Shown here piece after piece: positions 43,424 to 52,277 of a stretch of DNA of 64,000 bases (positions are counted from its first letter, which is position 1; each line of letters opens with the position of its first letter). Location of the stretch: positions 62,001 to 126,000 of the forward strand of contig JBBDSP010000003.1 in the NCBI GenBank assembly GCA_040904925.1, read 5' to 3'. The notes below the pieces were generated by a model. That model was not told the origin of the DNA. It did not search any database and was given only the letters and a program-made list of their open reading frames with translations. Source of the stretch: Gracilimonas sp040904925 (lineage in GTDB: Bacteria > Bacteroidota > Rhodothermia > Balneolales > Balneolaceae). Made by a program: the position numbers and the translations under genes.

Positions 43424-44331
43424 CAGGAAATAGCAGTATAGGGGTTCTCTTCAATAGCAGGTTTATTTACCATGTAAACATCCTTGTACGCTCTTGCAAT
43501 AATGGCACAGATCACAAAAAGAAGAGCCGTATAAAAAGTCCACACGGCTAAGATGATCAATACCGTATATCCCTGATAAAAATAACGGTATGAAGAAAAA
43601 GCATATTCCAGATACATACTGACCCCAAATTTTGCCGACTCAAATAATATCGTATATGAAAATGCCGCCACCAATGCCACTTTTGGCTTTATCTTACGTT
43701 CACTTACAAACCGAAATGCAACATAAAGCACAAAAAAGGCTAACACTATAGGCAACAAGATATTCAGGAAATCATAGATCCATGGCAGCTCAATTACTAC
43801 ATCGGTAAAAGGAACATCGATCTGACTTAAATTAAATAATGATATGGTAGAAACAGCAAGACTGAAAACCAGGAACACGATACCGATCACGCTGAATCCA
43901 AAGAAATTATAGATCACATCCATGACCGGGTGCTTGCGCTCTTTTATATCGAAGGTATCAAAAAGCACGTGCTTCAGGCTGTGGAGTAATCCCTGGGTAA
44001 AAAAGAGAAGTACAATAATACCAATGATACCAAAGATCCTGCGGGCACCGATCAATGGATCCAGTAGGGTTTCAATAGTAATAGCTCCGCGAAATACATC
44101 ATCACTTTGGGTTTCATAGGTAAAACTGGGGAAAAACTCCCGCCCATATCTTACAATCTCATTAAACGCCTCTTCAGCAGATAACAGATACCCGATTATA
44201 GAGATCAAAATGAGCACAAATGGTACCGCACAGATAAATAAATTGAAGGTGATAGCCGAGGCATTAAAGAATATGTCTTTTTTGCTCATCAGCTTTAACA
44301 CACGCTTCCAAAATTCTTTATGTTTTTGCAA
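43423..44331 (-). CDS. YihY/BrkB-family membrane protein
   Basis: The 302-residue protein has six hydrophobic segments spread over about 30-285, with the family pattern DIFFNASAITFNLFICAVPFVLILIS at about 19-44 and KPKVALVAAFSYTILFESAKFGVSMYL near 215-240. The family was earlier called ribonuclease BN, but that activity belongs elsewhere; its true function is unknown. It is followed by the AAG glycosylase gene with a one-base overlap. Confidence 0.85.
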   Translation of the reverse strand: MQKHKEFWKRVLKLMSKKDIFFNASAITFNLFICAVPFVLILISIIGYLLSAEEAFNEIVRYGREFFPSFTYETQSDDVFRGAITIETLLDPLIGARRIFGIIGIIVLLFFTQGLLHSLKHVLFDTFDIKERKHPVMDVIYNFFGFSVIGIVFLVFSLAVSTISLFNLSQIDVPFTDVVIELPWIYDFLNILLPIVLAFFVLYVAFRFVSERKIKPKVALVAAFSYTILFESAKFGVSMYLEYAFSSYRYFYQGYTVLIILAVWTFYTALLFVICAIIARAYKDVYMVNKPAIEENPYTAIS

Positions 44332-44483
44332 AACCTGCTGTTGTTTTATGAATGGTCAAAATTCGCAGGATGTGAGATTAATTACAAGGGGTGATTTACC
44401 ACATAGTTTTTGAATGAATTCATTGGTAAGTTCCAAGCCAAGTTTTCAGCAATCTATCAGCATAAAAAAGGTATTTCGAGCGC

Positions 44484-47153
44484 ATGAGTGCTAAGAAAAA
44501 GCAAACTCCGCTGATGCGGCAGTATTTCCAGATCAAAGACGAACATCCGGGTACAATTTTACTGTTCCGGGTTGGTGATTTCTATGAGACTTTCGCCGAT
44601 GATGCTCAGTTGATCAGTAAAGAACTGGGAATTACCCTCACTAAAAGAAATAACGGCGGAGATCAAACTCCCCTTGCCGGTTTTCCCTATCACGCCCTCG
44701 ATAATTACCTCCCAAAGCTGGTAAAAAAAGGATATAAAGTTGCAGTTTGCGATCAAACTGAAGATCCGGATGAGGCAAAAAAAGCCGGGCGTAAAATTGT
44801 AAATCGTGAAGTTACCGAAATCACTACTCCCGGCGTCACCATGTCGGAGAAACTGCTGGATCATAAACGAAATAATTATATCGCCTCTCTGCACTGGGAT
44901 GGCGATACCATCGGTGTTGCTTTTTCTGATATCTCAACCGGAGAATTTGCGCTCAGTCACATTCATGAAGAAAATCTGGATAGCCTTTTGGCTGCCATTC
45001 AGCCCTCAGAGATCCTTGTTCAGCAAAAAAAGAAGAACAAGCTGGATGAAAAGCTCACCCATCACAACATCACGTACATTGAAGATTGGGTATATGAAGG
45101 CGATTACGGATATAAACTTCTCACCAAACATTTTGAAACCCATTCCCTGAAAGGCTTTGGCGTTGAAAATCTGAAGATCGCCCACGTTGCCGCTGGTTCG
45201 TTAATGCATTACATGCAGGAAACTCAAAAAGCTTACTTGCGCCATCTGAGAAGATTATATGCCTACGAAAGCAATGAATTCATGAGCCTGGATGCCGCCA
45301 CAAAAAGAAATCTGGAACTGGCAACCAGTATTCAGGAAGGCGGAACTGAAGGAACATTGATCTCAATTTTAGATGATACTTGCACCGCTATGGGCGGCCG
45401 GTTACTTCGCCGATGGATCATGCGTCCGTTAAAACGACTCAAACCCATTCAGCAGCGCCTGGATGCTGTCGAAAAATTATTCAGCTCCCACGATGTCAGA
45501 AAATCACTTCGGGAAGAACTTGAGCAGATCGGTGACATGGAGCGACTTATTTCCCGCATTTGTATGGGTCGAACAAATGCCCGGGATGTGGTTCAGCTTA
45601 AATTGTCCCTCGCCCAGATTCCAAGGCTTAAAAGCCAGATCTCTTCCATTGATGATCCGTTACTCCAGGATATTTTAGGAAGATTAAAGCTATTGATCGA
45701 AGTTCAGGAACGTATCAATTCAGCCCTTAAAGAAGATCCCCCTGCCAGTGTTCGCGATGGAGGAATGATCGCCGAAGGTTTCAACGAAGAGCTGGATGAA
45801 CTTCGGGATGTAGCAAAGAACGGTAAAAAATACATTGCCAAGATCAAAGATGAACTGGCTAAAGAGCACAACATATCATCCCTTAAGATCGGCTACAATA
45901 AAGTATTCGGCTACTATATTGAAGTGACCAATACGCACAAAGATAAAGTCCCTGACTCCTTTATCCGTAAACAAACATTGGTGAATTCGGAACGCTATAT
46001 CACTCCGAAATTAAAGGAGGTTGAAGAGAAAGTTTTATCAGCTGAAGAGCGAAGCAAGACACTAGAGTATGAATTGTTTGAAGAACTTCGGTTATATGTT
46101 GCTGAGTTTGCCGATGATGTTCAACAAGTCGCTCAGGCCGTTGGAGAGTTGGATGTTTTGCAAGGATTTGCAGCTGTGGCTTTCCGGAATAATTATGCCA
46201 AGCCTGAAGTGGGTGATCACGAAGAAATTGATATTGAAAAAGGACGGCATCCTGTAGTCGAAAAGTCACTTCCAATGGGTGAACCTTTCATTCCAAACGA
46301 CATTAAGCTAAACAATGAAGATCAACAGATCCTGATCATTACCGGGCCTAATATGGCGGGTAAAAGTATCATTTTACGTCAGACCGGATTGATCGTATTA
46401 CTTGCACAAGTTGGGAGTTTTGTCCCGGCAAAATCAGCAAATATTGGGATGGTTGATAAGATCTTCACCCGTGTTGGCGCTTCCGATAATCTTGCTGCCG
46501 GTGAAAGTACCTTCTTGGTAGAAATGAACGAGGCTGCCAATATTCTAAATAACGCCACGCCACGTTCGCTGATCCTTTTGGATGAAGTTGGCCGCGGAAC
46601 TTCTACTTTTGACGGTTTGAGTATTGCCTGGTCGCTAGCTGAATATCTGCACAATCATGCTCCCGTTGCTGCAAAAACTTTATTCGCCACACATTATCAC
46701 GAGCTAAACGAGCTGGAGCAAATGTATGAGCGAACTAAGAATTACAATGTTCAGGTAAAAGAACATGATGGAAAAGTGGTCTTCTTGAGAAAACTAGTTC
46801 GTGGAGGAGCTGATCACAGTTATGGAATTCAGGTTGCAGATATGGCAGGATTACCACAGGTGGTTATCGAACGAGCAAAAGAAATTCTCAAGAACTTAGA
46901 AAGTCATAGTCTCGACATCACCAATAAAAATGGCTCGGTCGAGAAAGAAGCTTCATCCAAAAAAGAAGCGACCAAAAAGCTTTCTGATAAAATAGAAAAG
47001 CAGCCGGAAACTAGTCAGATGACCATGTTCCAAACGCATGTGGATCCAAGATTGGAAACTGTACTCAATAAACTTGAAGCGACCGATCCAAATAGAATGA
47101 CACCTATCGAAGCGCTGATGTTAATTACTGAATTGAAAAAATTAGTGGATTAG
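44484..47153 (+). CDS. mutS: DNA mismatch repair protein MutS
   Basis: The 889-residue ATPase has the mismatch-binding motif GDFYETF near residue 32-38 (Phe and Glu present), the connector and lever domains in between, and the ATPase domain with Walker A ITGPNMAGKSIILRQ near 619-633, VGASDNLAAGESTFLVEMNE near 665 and Walker B LILLDEVGRGTSTFDGLS near 693-710. The C-terminal part carries the charged linker and the dimerisation region. It detects mismatches after replication. It stands 88 bases before a GbsR/MarR regulator gene on the same strand. Confidence 0.96.
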   Translation: MSAKKKQTPLMRQYFQIKDEHPGTILLFRVGDFYETFADDAQLISKELGITLTKRNNGGDQTPLAGFPYHALDNYLPKLVKKGYKVAVCDQTEDPDEAKKAGRKIVNREVTEITTPGVTMSEKLLDHKRNNYIASLHWDGDTIGVAFSDISTGEFALSHIHEENLDSLLAAIQPSEILVQQKKKNKLDEKLTHHNITYIEDWVYEGDYGYKLLTKHFETHSLKGFGVENLKIAHVAAGSLMHYMQETQKAYLRHLRRLYAYESNEFMSLDAATKRNLELATSIQEGGTEGTLISILDDTCTAMGGRLLRRWIMRPLKRLKPIQQRLDAVEKLFSSHDVRKSLREELEQIGDMERLISRICMGRTNARDVVQLKLSLAQIPRLKSQISSIDDPLLQDILGRLKLLIEVQERINSALKEDPPASVRDGGMIAEGFNEELDELRDVAKNGKKYIAKIKDELAKEHNISSLKIGYNKVFGYYIEVTNTHKDKVPDSFIRKQTLVNSERYITPKLKEVEEKVLSAEERSKTLEYELFEELRLYVAEFADDVQQVAQAVGELDVLQGFAAVAFRNNYAKPEVGDHEEIDIEKGRHPVVEKSLPMGEPFIPNDIKLNNEDQQILIITGPNMAGKSIILRQTGLIVLLAQVGSFVPAKSANIGMVDKIFTRVGASDNLAAGESTFLVEMNEAANILNNATPRSLILLDEVGRGTSTFDGLSIAWSLAEYLHNHAPVAAKTLFATHYHELNELEQMYERTKNYNVQVKEHDGKVVFLRKLVRGGADHSYGIQVADMAGLPQVVIERAKEILKNLESHSLDITNKNGSVEKEASSKKEATKKLSDKIEKQPETSQMTMFQTHVDPRLETVLNKLEATDPNRMTPIEALMLITELKKLVD

Positions 47154-47194
47154 GACTTTGCTACCGTATTGGACACTGATCTCAATTTCACTAT

Positions 47195-47220
47195 TTTGAT
47201 GTTTTCAAATCTTTGATACT
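47195..47220 (+). promoter_or_regulatory. Operator-promoter motif before the GbsR/MarR gene
   Basis: TTTGATGTTTTCAAATC (from 47195) is followed by TTTGATACTTA. It matches the motif before the operon at 47907 and before the TonB receptor at 54927, with one base less between the two half-sites. It ends 21 bases before the regulator start, which suggests autoregulation. Confidence 0.5.
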
Positions 47221-47240
47221 TACAGACTATATACTAAATC

Positions 47241-47729
47241 ATGGAAAACCACCGGGAGCTCACCAAAAAGATCATTGCTGATTTTGCCGAAGCTTATAGC
47301 AGCTTTGGACTTAATCCGCTTATGGGACGTATCATCGCGCTCCTTATCATTTCTAAAGAACCCCAGTCTCTGGACGAGATCGCTGAAAAGCTGGAGATGA
47401 GTAAAGGCCCGATCTCGCAAATTTGCCGCCGACTCAAAGACCGCAATCTTATTGAAAAAGTTTGGGTACCGGGCGATCGTAAGGATTATTATAAAGCTGT
47501 AGATGATATTTTTGGCCGTGCCTATTCCAACCAAATGGATAAAATGCGAAAGAATGTGCGCATTGCCAGACATTATTCAGAAGAAGCAGACTCCATCAAT
47601 ACTGAAGAAGGAAATTATGCCAAATTCCGTATGCAGGAAATGGAAGCCTTCTATGAACTAATGGATGAGCATAACAAGAAATTTCTGGAAGCCTGGGAAA
47701 CTTTGCATGCTGAAAAGTTCAGTGAGTGA
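47241..47729 (+). CDS. GbsR/MarR-type transcription regulator
   Basis: The 162-residue protein has a winged helix-turn-helix at about 20-85: LNPLMGRIIALLIISKEPQSLDEIAEKLEMSKGPISQICRRLKDRNLIEKV and the wing GDRKDYYKA, followed by a long helix (about 95-160) typical of GbsR-like dimerisation. It should bind DNA as a dimer and respond to a small ligand. The same palindromic motif stands before itself, before the operon that follows, and before the TonB receptor; it is the likely regulator of all three. Confidence 0.85.
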   Translation: MENHRELTKKIIADFAEAYSSFGLNPLMGRIIALLIISKEPQSLDEIAEKLEMSKGPISQICRRLKDRNLIEKVWVPGDRKDYYKAVDDIFGRAYSNQMDKMRKNVRIARHYSEEADSINTEEGNYAKFRMQEMEAFYELMDEHNKKFLEAWETLHAEKFSE

Positions 47730-47735
47730 TTTTTA

Positions 47736-47866
47736 AGCTATCAGCTATCAGACTTAAGCTTTCAGTTTTTTTTAATAATCAGAATGCTATACCCCCCTCT
47801 TTCCCCGTTCCTAAGCTCCACGTTGGAACGAAAAGCTAACGGCTGAATTCTGACAGCTGATAGCTA
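47736..47866. repeat. Word-type inverted repeat of AGCTATCAG units
   Basis: Left arm 47736-47760 and right arm 47841-47866 share TAGCTATCAGCTATCAG-like words in opposite orientation. The loop holds a second hairpin at 47806-47830. It lies in the gap between the regulator and its target operon. Confidence 0.6.
47806..47830. repeat. CGTTCC/GGAACG hairpin inside the larger repeat
   Basis: CGTTCC ... GGAACG with inner AGCTCC/ACGTTGG remnants. It resembles the palindromes at 10040 and 58585 in outline (arms NCGYTCC/GGARCGN) but is less regular. Confidence 0.4.
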
Positions 47867-47906
47867 ACCCCTTCCCTAAAAACCAATCTCAAAAAAAATA
47901 TACTTT

Positions 47907-47940
47907 ACGTTTGAAACTTTTCAAATATTTGATAACCTTA
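47907..47940 (+). promoter_or_regulatory. Operator-promoter of the hydrolase-transport operon
   Basis: ACGTTTGAAACTTTTCAAATAT (47907-47928) is a near-perfect palindrome with half-sites TTTGA and TCAAA, followed by TTTGATAACCTTA. It ends 29 bases before the ATG at 47970. The same sequence lies at 54927, before the TonB receptor. Confidence 0.65.
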
Positions 47941-47969
47941 TACGAAAACGCTTTTTTAATCGCTGAGCT

Positions 47970-48890
47970 ATGAAATTACTATCATTGGTTTCCATTTTAA
48001 TCTTCTCAACACTATCGGGTTCAGCACAATCCGTACTGGAATATCCATTTGAAACTAAACATGCTGATCTGCAAAACGGAGCAACCGTTTCCTACATCGA
48101 AGCAGGCTCCGGCGATCAAACCCTGATTCTGATCCATGGTCTCGGGAGTTACCTGCCCGCCTGGAGCATGAATATTGATGAGCTGAGTCAGCACTTCAAA
48201 GTTATAGCGCTTGATCTGCCCGGTTATGGACAGTCTTCCAAAGATACTGAGCAACACACGATCCCCTTTTTCGCTGAGAGTGTAGAACAATTGATGAATG
48301 AACTGCAAATTGAGCGGACTTCACTGATCGGACATTCCATGGGTGGACAAATCGCATTATACATTTCCGCTCATTCCCCGGAAAAAATAGAAAAATTAGT
48401 TCTTTCTGCCCCTGCAGGATTTGAGCAATTCACCGAACAGCATAAAGCCGCTTTTGCCGCAACAGTTTCTCCTGAAGCTATCGCAGCTGCTACTGATTCC
48501 ATGATCGCACAAAACATGAACGTGAATTTTGTTGAGTTTCCGGAATCGGCTCAGTTTATAATCGATGACCGAATTGCCCTGAAACAGTCTGAAGATTTTG
48601 ATGATTATGCCCGGGCTCAATCCGAATCAGTATTTGCGATGCTGAATGAACCGGTTTGGGATCTGCTGTCTGAAATTGAACAACCCACGCTGGTGATCTA
48701 TGGAAATCAGGATGCCCTTATTCCCAACCGATATTTGAATCCCCAGCTGACGACCAAAACGGTAGCTGAAGCCGGCGTGGAGCGAATGCCGAATGCTGAC
48801 TTACAAATGATAGACCAAGCCGGACATTTTGTCCACTTTGAGCAAGCTGAGATCTTCAATCAGGCTGTAATAGAATTTTTAAACAACTAA
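47970..48890 (+). CDS. Secreted alpha/beta hydrolase
   Basis: The 306-residue protein has a signal peptide (about 1-20, ending GSAQS) and an alpha/beta-hydrolase fold: oxyanion motif LIHGLGSYLPAW near 53-64, nucleophile elbow IGHSMGGQIALY with Ser123, the Asp in YGNQDALIP near 249, and the His in AGHFVHFEQ near 290. It is the first gene of an operon with an SDR, a KASIII-like enzyme, a symporter, an acyl-CoA ligase and another hydrolase, so it probably cleaves an ester or amide outside the cytoplasm to release an importable product. Confidence 0.85.
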   Translation: MKLLSLVSILIFSTLSGSAQSVLEYPFETKHADLQNGATVSYIEAGSGDQTLILIHGLGSYLPAWSMNIDELSQHFKVIALDLPGYGQSSKDTEQHTIPFFAESVEQLMNELQIERTSLIGHSMGGQIALYISAHSPEKIEKLVLSAPAGFEQFTEQHKAAFAATVSPEAIAAATDSMIAQNMNVNFVEFPESAQFIIDDRIALKQSEDFDDYARAQSESVFAMLNEPVWDLLSEIEQPTLVIYGNQDALIPNRYLNPQLTTKTVAEAGVERMPNADLQMIDQAGHFVHFEQAEIFNQAVIEFLNN

Positions 48891-48908
48891 CTAATCAAAC
48901 AAAGAGAC

Positions 48909-49652
48909 ATGGCGTTATTTGACGACAAAGTAGTATTGGTAACCGGAGGTGCGGATGGTATCGGAAAAGTTACCACCACCAAATTTCTTCAAGAAGGAGC
49001 ATCCGTTGAGATCTGGGATGTAAACGAGAAAGCAGCCAAAGAAGTCCTGAAAGAATGGGATTTACTGGGATTTACCGTCCGTTTTCAAAAAGTGAATGTT
49101 GCCGATCATAAAGCTGTAGAAACAGCAATGTCAGATCTGAAAGATCATTTCGGGAAACTTGATGTGCTTGTCAATAATGCCGGTATTACCCGTGATTCCA
49201 CCCTTCTCAAAATGGATCAGGATAAATGGCAGTCAGTGATCGATGTAAACCTTACCGGAGTATTCAATTGCGGAAAAGCAGCCGCTTCGGTGATGACTGA
49301 AAAAGGCAGCGGAGTGATCCTTAACGCCAGCTCGGTTGTTGCACACAACGGTAACTTTGGACAAAGCAATTATGTAGCCGCCAAATCCGGATTGATCGGA
49401 ATGAGCCAGACCTGGGCCAAAGAGTTAGGTCGGAAAGGAATCCGCGTAAACGTAGTTGCACCGGGATTCATCAATACCTCCATGGTTGAAACAGTTCCCG
49501 ACAAAGTTTTAGACCAATTGAAAGGAAATACACCTTTGGGTCGTTTGGGTGAGCCGGAAGATATTGCAGAAGCATATATGTTTTTGGCTTCAGAGAAAGC
49601 CGCTTTCATCACCGGAACCGTACTTAAAGTGGACGGAGGACTGGTATTTTGA
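48909..49652 (+). CDS. FabG/PhaB-like short-chain reductase
   Basis: The 247-residue classical SDR has VVLVTGGADGIGKVTT (about 7-22), VLVNNAGITRDS near 85-96, catalytic Ser in NASSVVAHNG and Tyr-Lys in NYVAAKSG (about 154-161). The sequence resembles 3-oxoacyl-ACP or acetoacetyl-CoA reductases. It overlaps the KASIII-like gene by four bases (TTGA), so the two are translationally coupled. It may reduce or oxidise an acyl intermediate of the operon's pathway; direction unknown. Confidence 0.85.
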   Translation: MALFDDKVVLVTGGADGIGKVTTTKFLQEGASVEIWDVNEKAAKEVLKEWDLLGFTVRFQKVNVADHKAVETAMSDLKDHFGKLDVLVNNAGITRDSTLLKMDQDKWQSVIDVNLTGVFNCGKAAASVMTEKGSGVILNASSVVAHNGNFGQSNYVAAKSGLIGMSQTWAKELGRKGIRVNVVAPGFINTSMVETVPDKVLDQLKGNTPLGRLGEPEDIAEAYMFLASEKAAFITGTVLKVDGGLVF

Positions 49653-50641
49653 GCAGACATTCCCGAATTATCGCCTCCGGATCGTATGCACCGGAGCGCG
49701 TGCTGAAGAACGAATGGTTCAATGAATTACTGGGTGAAGATGTAGGAACCTGGCTGGAAGAAAATCTCACCATCAAAGAGCGACGTTGGATGTCTGACGA
49801 CCAGACCACCAGCGATCTCTGCGTGGAAGCAGGCAATCGTGCATTGGAAATGGCCGGACTAAAACCAGAGGACATCGACCTGCTCATTATTGCAACGGAC
49901 ACTCCCGATTTTATTTCACCCTCAACAGCCTCGGTAGTTCAGCATAAAATGGGGCTGAAGAAGGCTACCTCACTGGACACCAATACTGCCTGCGCCGGAT
50001 TTCCAACAGCTTTTACTTTAGCTAATAGCATGATGGTAGCTGAAGAACGGTTCAAAAAAGTGATGGTGATCGGAGCTTATGGAATGAGCCGATTTTTGAA
50101 TTTAGACGATAAGAAAACCGTCACCTTGTTTGCCGATGGCGCCGGCGCAGTTATCCTGGAACAGACGGAAAGATCAGATCAGGGATTTTTATCCTCAGAC
50201 CTGAGAACCCGTGGAGAATATTCAGGATACATGGGCATTTACTCCGGCGGAGCTGCCGACCCGGTTACCGAAGAAAAAGTTTCGAATAAAAAACATTGCC
50301 TTCAGTTTGTAGAAAAATTCCCAAAAGAATTGAATCCAAAGATGTGGAGTGATATGATCCGCACGGTTTGTGAACGAGCGGGCGCCGATGTTTCGGAGAT
50401 CAAAAAAGCGTACATGACACAGATCAATATCAATCAGATCTGGGAGACGATGGATATCCTGGGATTGCCTCGAGAAACGGCTCCGACCATTATGGACAAA
50501 TACGGTTATACCGGTTCGGCTGCCATCCCGATGGTATTCGATGAGTCGCTTAGAAATGATGAGCTGAATGAAGGTGATCTACTGGTATTTATAGGTTCCG
50601 GCGGTGGGCTTCACTTTGGGGCCTGTGCCGTTCGTTGGTAA
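49649..50641 (+). CDS. KASIII-like condensing enzyme with altered active site
   Basis: A 330-residue thiolase-fold protein with TTG start coupled to the SDR gene. The acyl-binding Cys115 is in SLDTNTACAGFPTAF, and the C-terminus GSGGGLHFGACAVRW is typical of the FabH family. In FabH the catalytic His244 (VPHQANLR) and Asn274 (RHGNTSAA) are needed for decarboxylative condensation. Here the matching places are Thr257 (MTQININQ) and Tyr287 (KYGYTGSA). It can still form an acyl-thioester at Cys115 but should not do standard malonyl condensation. It may transfer acyl groups or make a C-C bond by another mechanism. The substrate is unknown. Confidence 0.82.
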   Translation: MSRHSRIIASGSYAPERVLKNEWFNELLGEDVGTWLEENLTIKERRWMSDDQTTSDLCVEAGNRALEMAGLKPEDIDLLIIATDTPDFISPSTASVVQHKMGLKKATSLDTNTACAGFPTAFTLANSMMVAEERFKKVMVIGAYGMSRFLNLDDKKTVTLFADGAGAVILEQTERSDQGFLSSDLRTRGEYSGYMGIYSGGAADPVTEEKVSNKKHCLQFVEKFPKELNPKMWSDMIRTVCERAGADVSEIKKAYMTQININQIWETMDILGLPRETAPTIMDKYGYTGSAAIPMVFDESLRNDELNEGDLLVFIGSGGGLHFGACAVRW

Positions 50642-50724
50642 TTCTTCAGTGAACAGTTAGCAGTGATCAATCATTTTAGAATTATTAACAGTTAACCAAT
50701 TCCCAATAACAAATAACAAACCCT
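50642..50724. other. Gap before the symporter gene with one-arm word repeat
   Basis: The gap contains CAGTGAACAGTTAGCAGTGATC and, further on, TTAACAGTTAACC, which share the AACAGTTA word but do not form a clear hairpin. It resembles one arm of the word-type palindromes seen elsewhere. Confidence 0.35.
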
Positions 50725-52272
50725 ATGCAATTAGCTTCTGATGCCATTGTTACTGCCGGCTGGATCGTGATCGTACTGTACGCGGCGGTCATCCTTTATT
50801 TTGTAATTAAGGGAGCCGGCAAAACCAAGGATATGAAAGATTATGCTTTGGGAAACATCCTATTCTCTCCGGCTGCTGTAGGATTGTCACTTGCTGCCTC
50901 CATTACCAGCGCAGCCACTTTTATCATTAATCCGGGTTTTGTTGCACTTTATGGTTTTGGCGGAGTGATCTCTATGGCTTTTGCTCTGCCTCTGGCTGCT
51001 TTAGTTTCCTTGATCTTTCTAACTAAAGGATTCCGAAAACACGGGAAAACAGCTAAAGCACTCAGTATGGCCGACTGGATGAAGACCATGTACAAAAGTG
51101 AAGGCTTCGGCATTTTCTTTGGCTTCCTTTCCCTGCTTCTAATCACATTTATCGTACTCATATGCGTGGGGTTGACCAAAGTTCTTTCCAGCACGTTGAA
51201 TATCCCTGAATTCTATACCCTGCTTGGGATCGTGATCTTTATTTTCGGATATATGATGTACGGCGGTGCCAATTCCATGGTATACACGAATACCATTCAG
51301 GCAATTTTGATGGTCATTGTAGCTGTAATTTTGCTTGGCTCGGGATACGAACATTTTCGAGATGGCGTTCACGGATTTATCGACAGCCTCAATACCATCG
51401 ACCCAAAACTCACCCAAAGCACTAACGAAAGCAGTTTTCTCTTCCGGGATTATTTCGAGATCATTTTTGCACAGATCATAGTGGGTATCGCAATTATTTG
51501 TCAGCCGCATATTTTGACGAAGTCTCTGCTGCTTAAGCGGGATGAAGACGTTAATAAATATCTATGGGTTGGCTGTACCGTACAGTTCTTATTCTTTCTT
51601 GTTGTGATCGCAGGTTTATATGCACGACTCGAATTCCCCGATCTGACCATCGCCGGAAACCCGATTCCTATGGATAATATCGTATCGGCCTATGTAGTAA
51701 GTGAATTTCCAGTGATCATTGCCCTGATAGTAGTCATGGGCCTGATATCAGCCGGAATTTCAACGCTCGAAAGTCTGATTCAATCGCTTTCCACTTCTAT
51801 TACCAATGATATTTTAGATCCATTGGTTGGAGAGCGATTGTTCAAAAAAGAGATCCTTGGACTTCCTCCGCAGTTATTCTGGAATCGTGTGGTCATAGTT
51901 TCAATGGGAATTGTCGCACTTTATCTTTCTTGGGATCAGATCGTAAATCCCAAACTGAGTGTAGGTATTTTTGCTCAAAATGGTGTCTATGCTTATTTCT
52001 CAGCTGCTTTCACTCCTATCTTACTTGGAATGTTTTTCAAGAATGTTCCTAAGATCGCTCCGATCCTTGCTTCCGTAACCGCAGTAATTGTTCACTTTAC
52101 CATGTATTATGCTATGCTTCCGGTTCCATTCACCAAAGCAACCGGTGAAAATCCCGGGGTAGCTGCAGCCGTAGCCATTATATTTGGGGTGATCGTAGGA
52201 TTTAGCGCCTACCGCATCAAAAGCGGCAAACTGCAACTGCGTAAAGATGAAGACACCGAAACCAACGGATAA
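50725..52272 (+). CDS. Sodium/solute symporter (SSS family)
   Basis: The 515-residue membrane protein has about thirteen hydrophobic segments. The start AGWIVIVLYAAVILYFVIKG, then AASITSAATFIINPGFVALYG near 53-73 and ISAGISTLESLIQSLSTSITND near 340-361, are signatures of the sodium:solute symporter family. It lies between the KASIII-like gene and the acyl-CoA ligase gene, and shares their strand, so its substrate is probably the acid or small molecule activated by that ligase. Which solute is not predictable. Confidence 0.88.
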   Translation: MQLASDAIVTAGWIVIVLYAAVILYFVIKGAGKTKDMKDYALGNILFSPAAVGLSLAASITSAATFIINPGFVALYGFGGVISMAFALPLAALVSLIFLTKGFRKHGKTAKALSMADWMKTMYKSEGFGIFFGFLSLLLITFIVLICVGLTKVLSSTLNIPEFYTLLGIVIFIFGYMMYGGANSMVYTNTIQAILMVIVAVILLGSGYEHFRDGVHGFIDSLNTIDPKLTQSTNESSFLFRDYFEIIFAQIIVGIAIICQPHILTKSLLLKRDEDVNKYLWVGCTVQFLFFLVVIAGLYARLEFPDLTIAGNPIPMDNIVSAYVVSEFPVIIALIVVMGLISAGISTLESLIQSLSTSITNDILDPLVGERLFKKEILGLPPQLFWNRVVIVSMGIVALYLSWDQIVNPKLSVGIFAQNGVYAYFSAAFTPILLGMFFKNVPKIAPILASVTAVIVHFTMYYAMLPVPFTKATGENPGVAAAVAIIFGVIVGFSAYRIKSGKLQLRKDEDTETNG

Positions 52273-52277
52273 CGATC

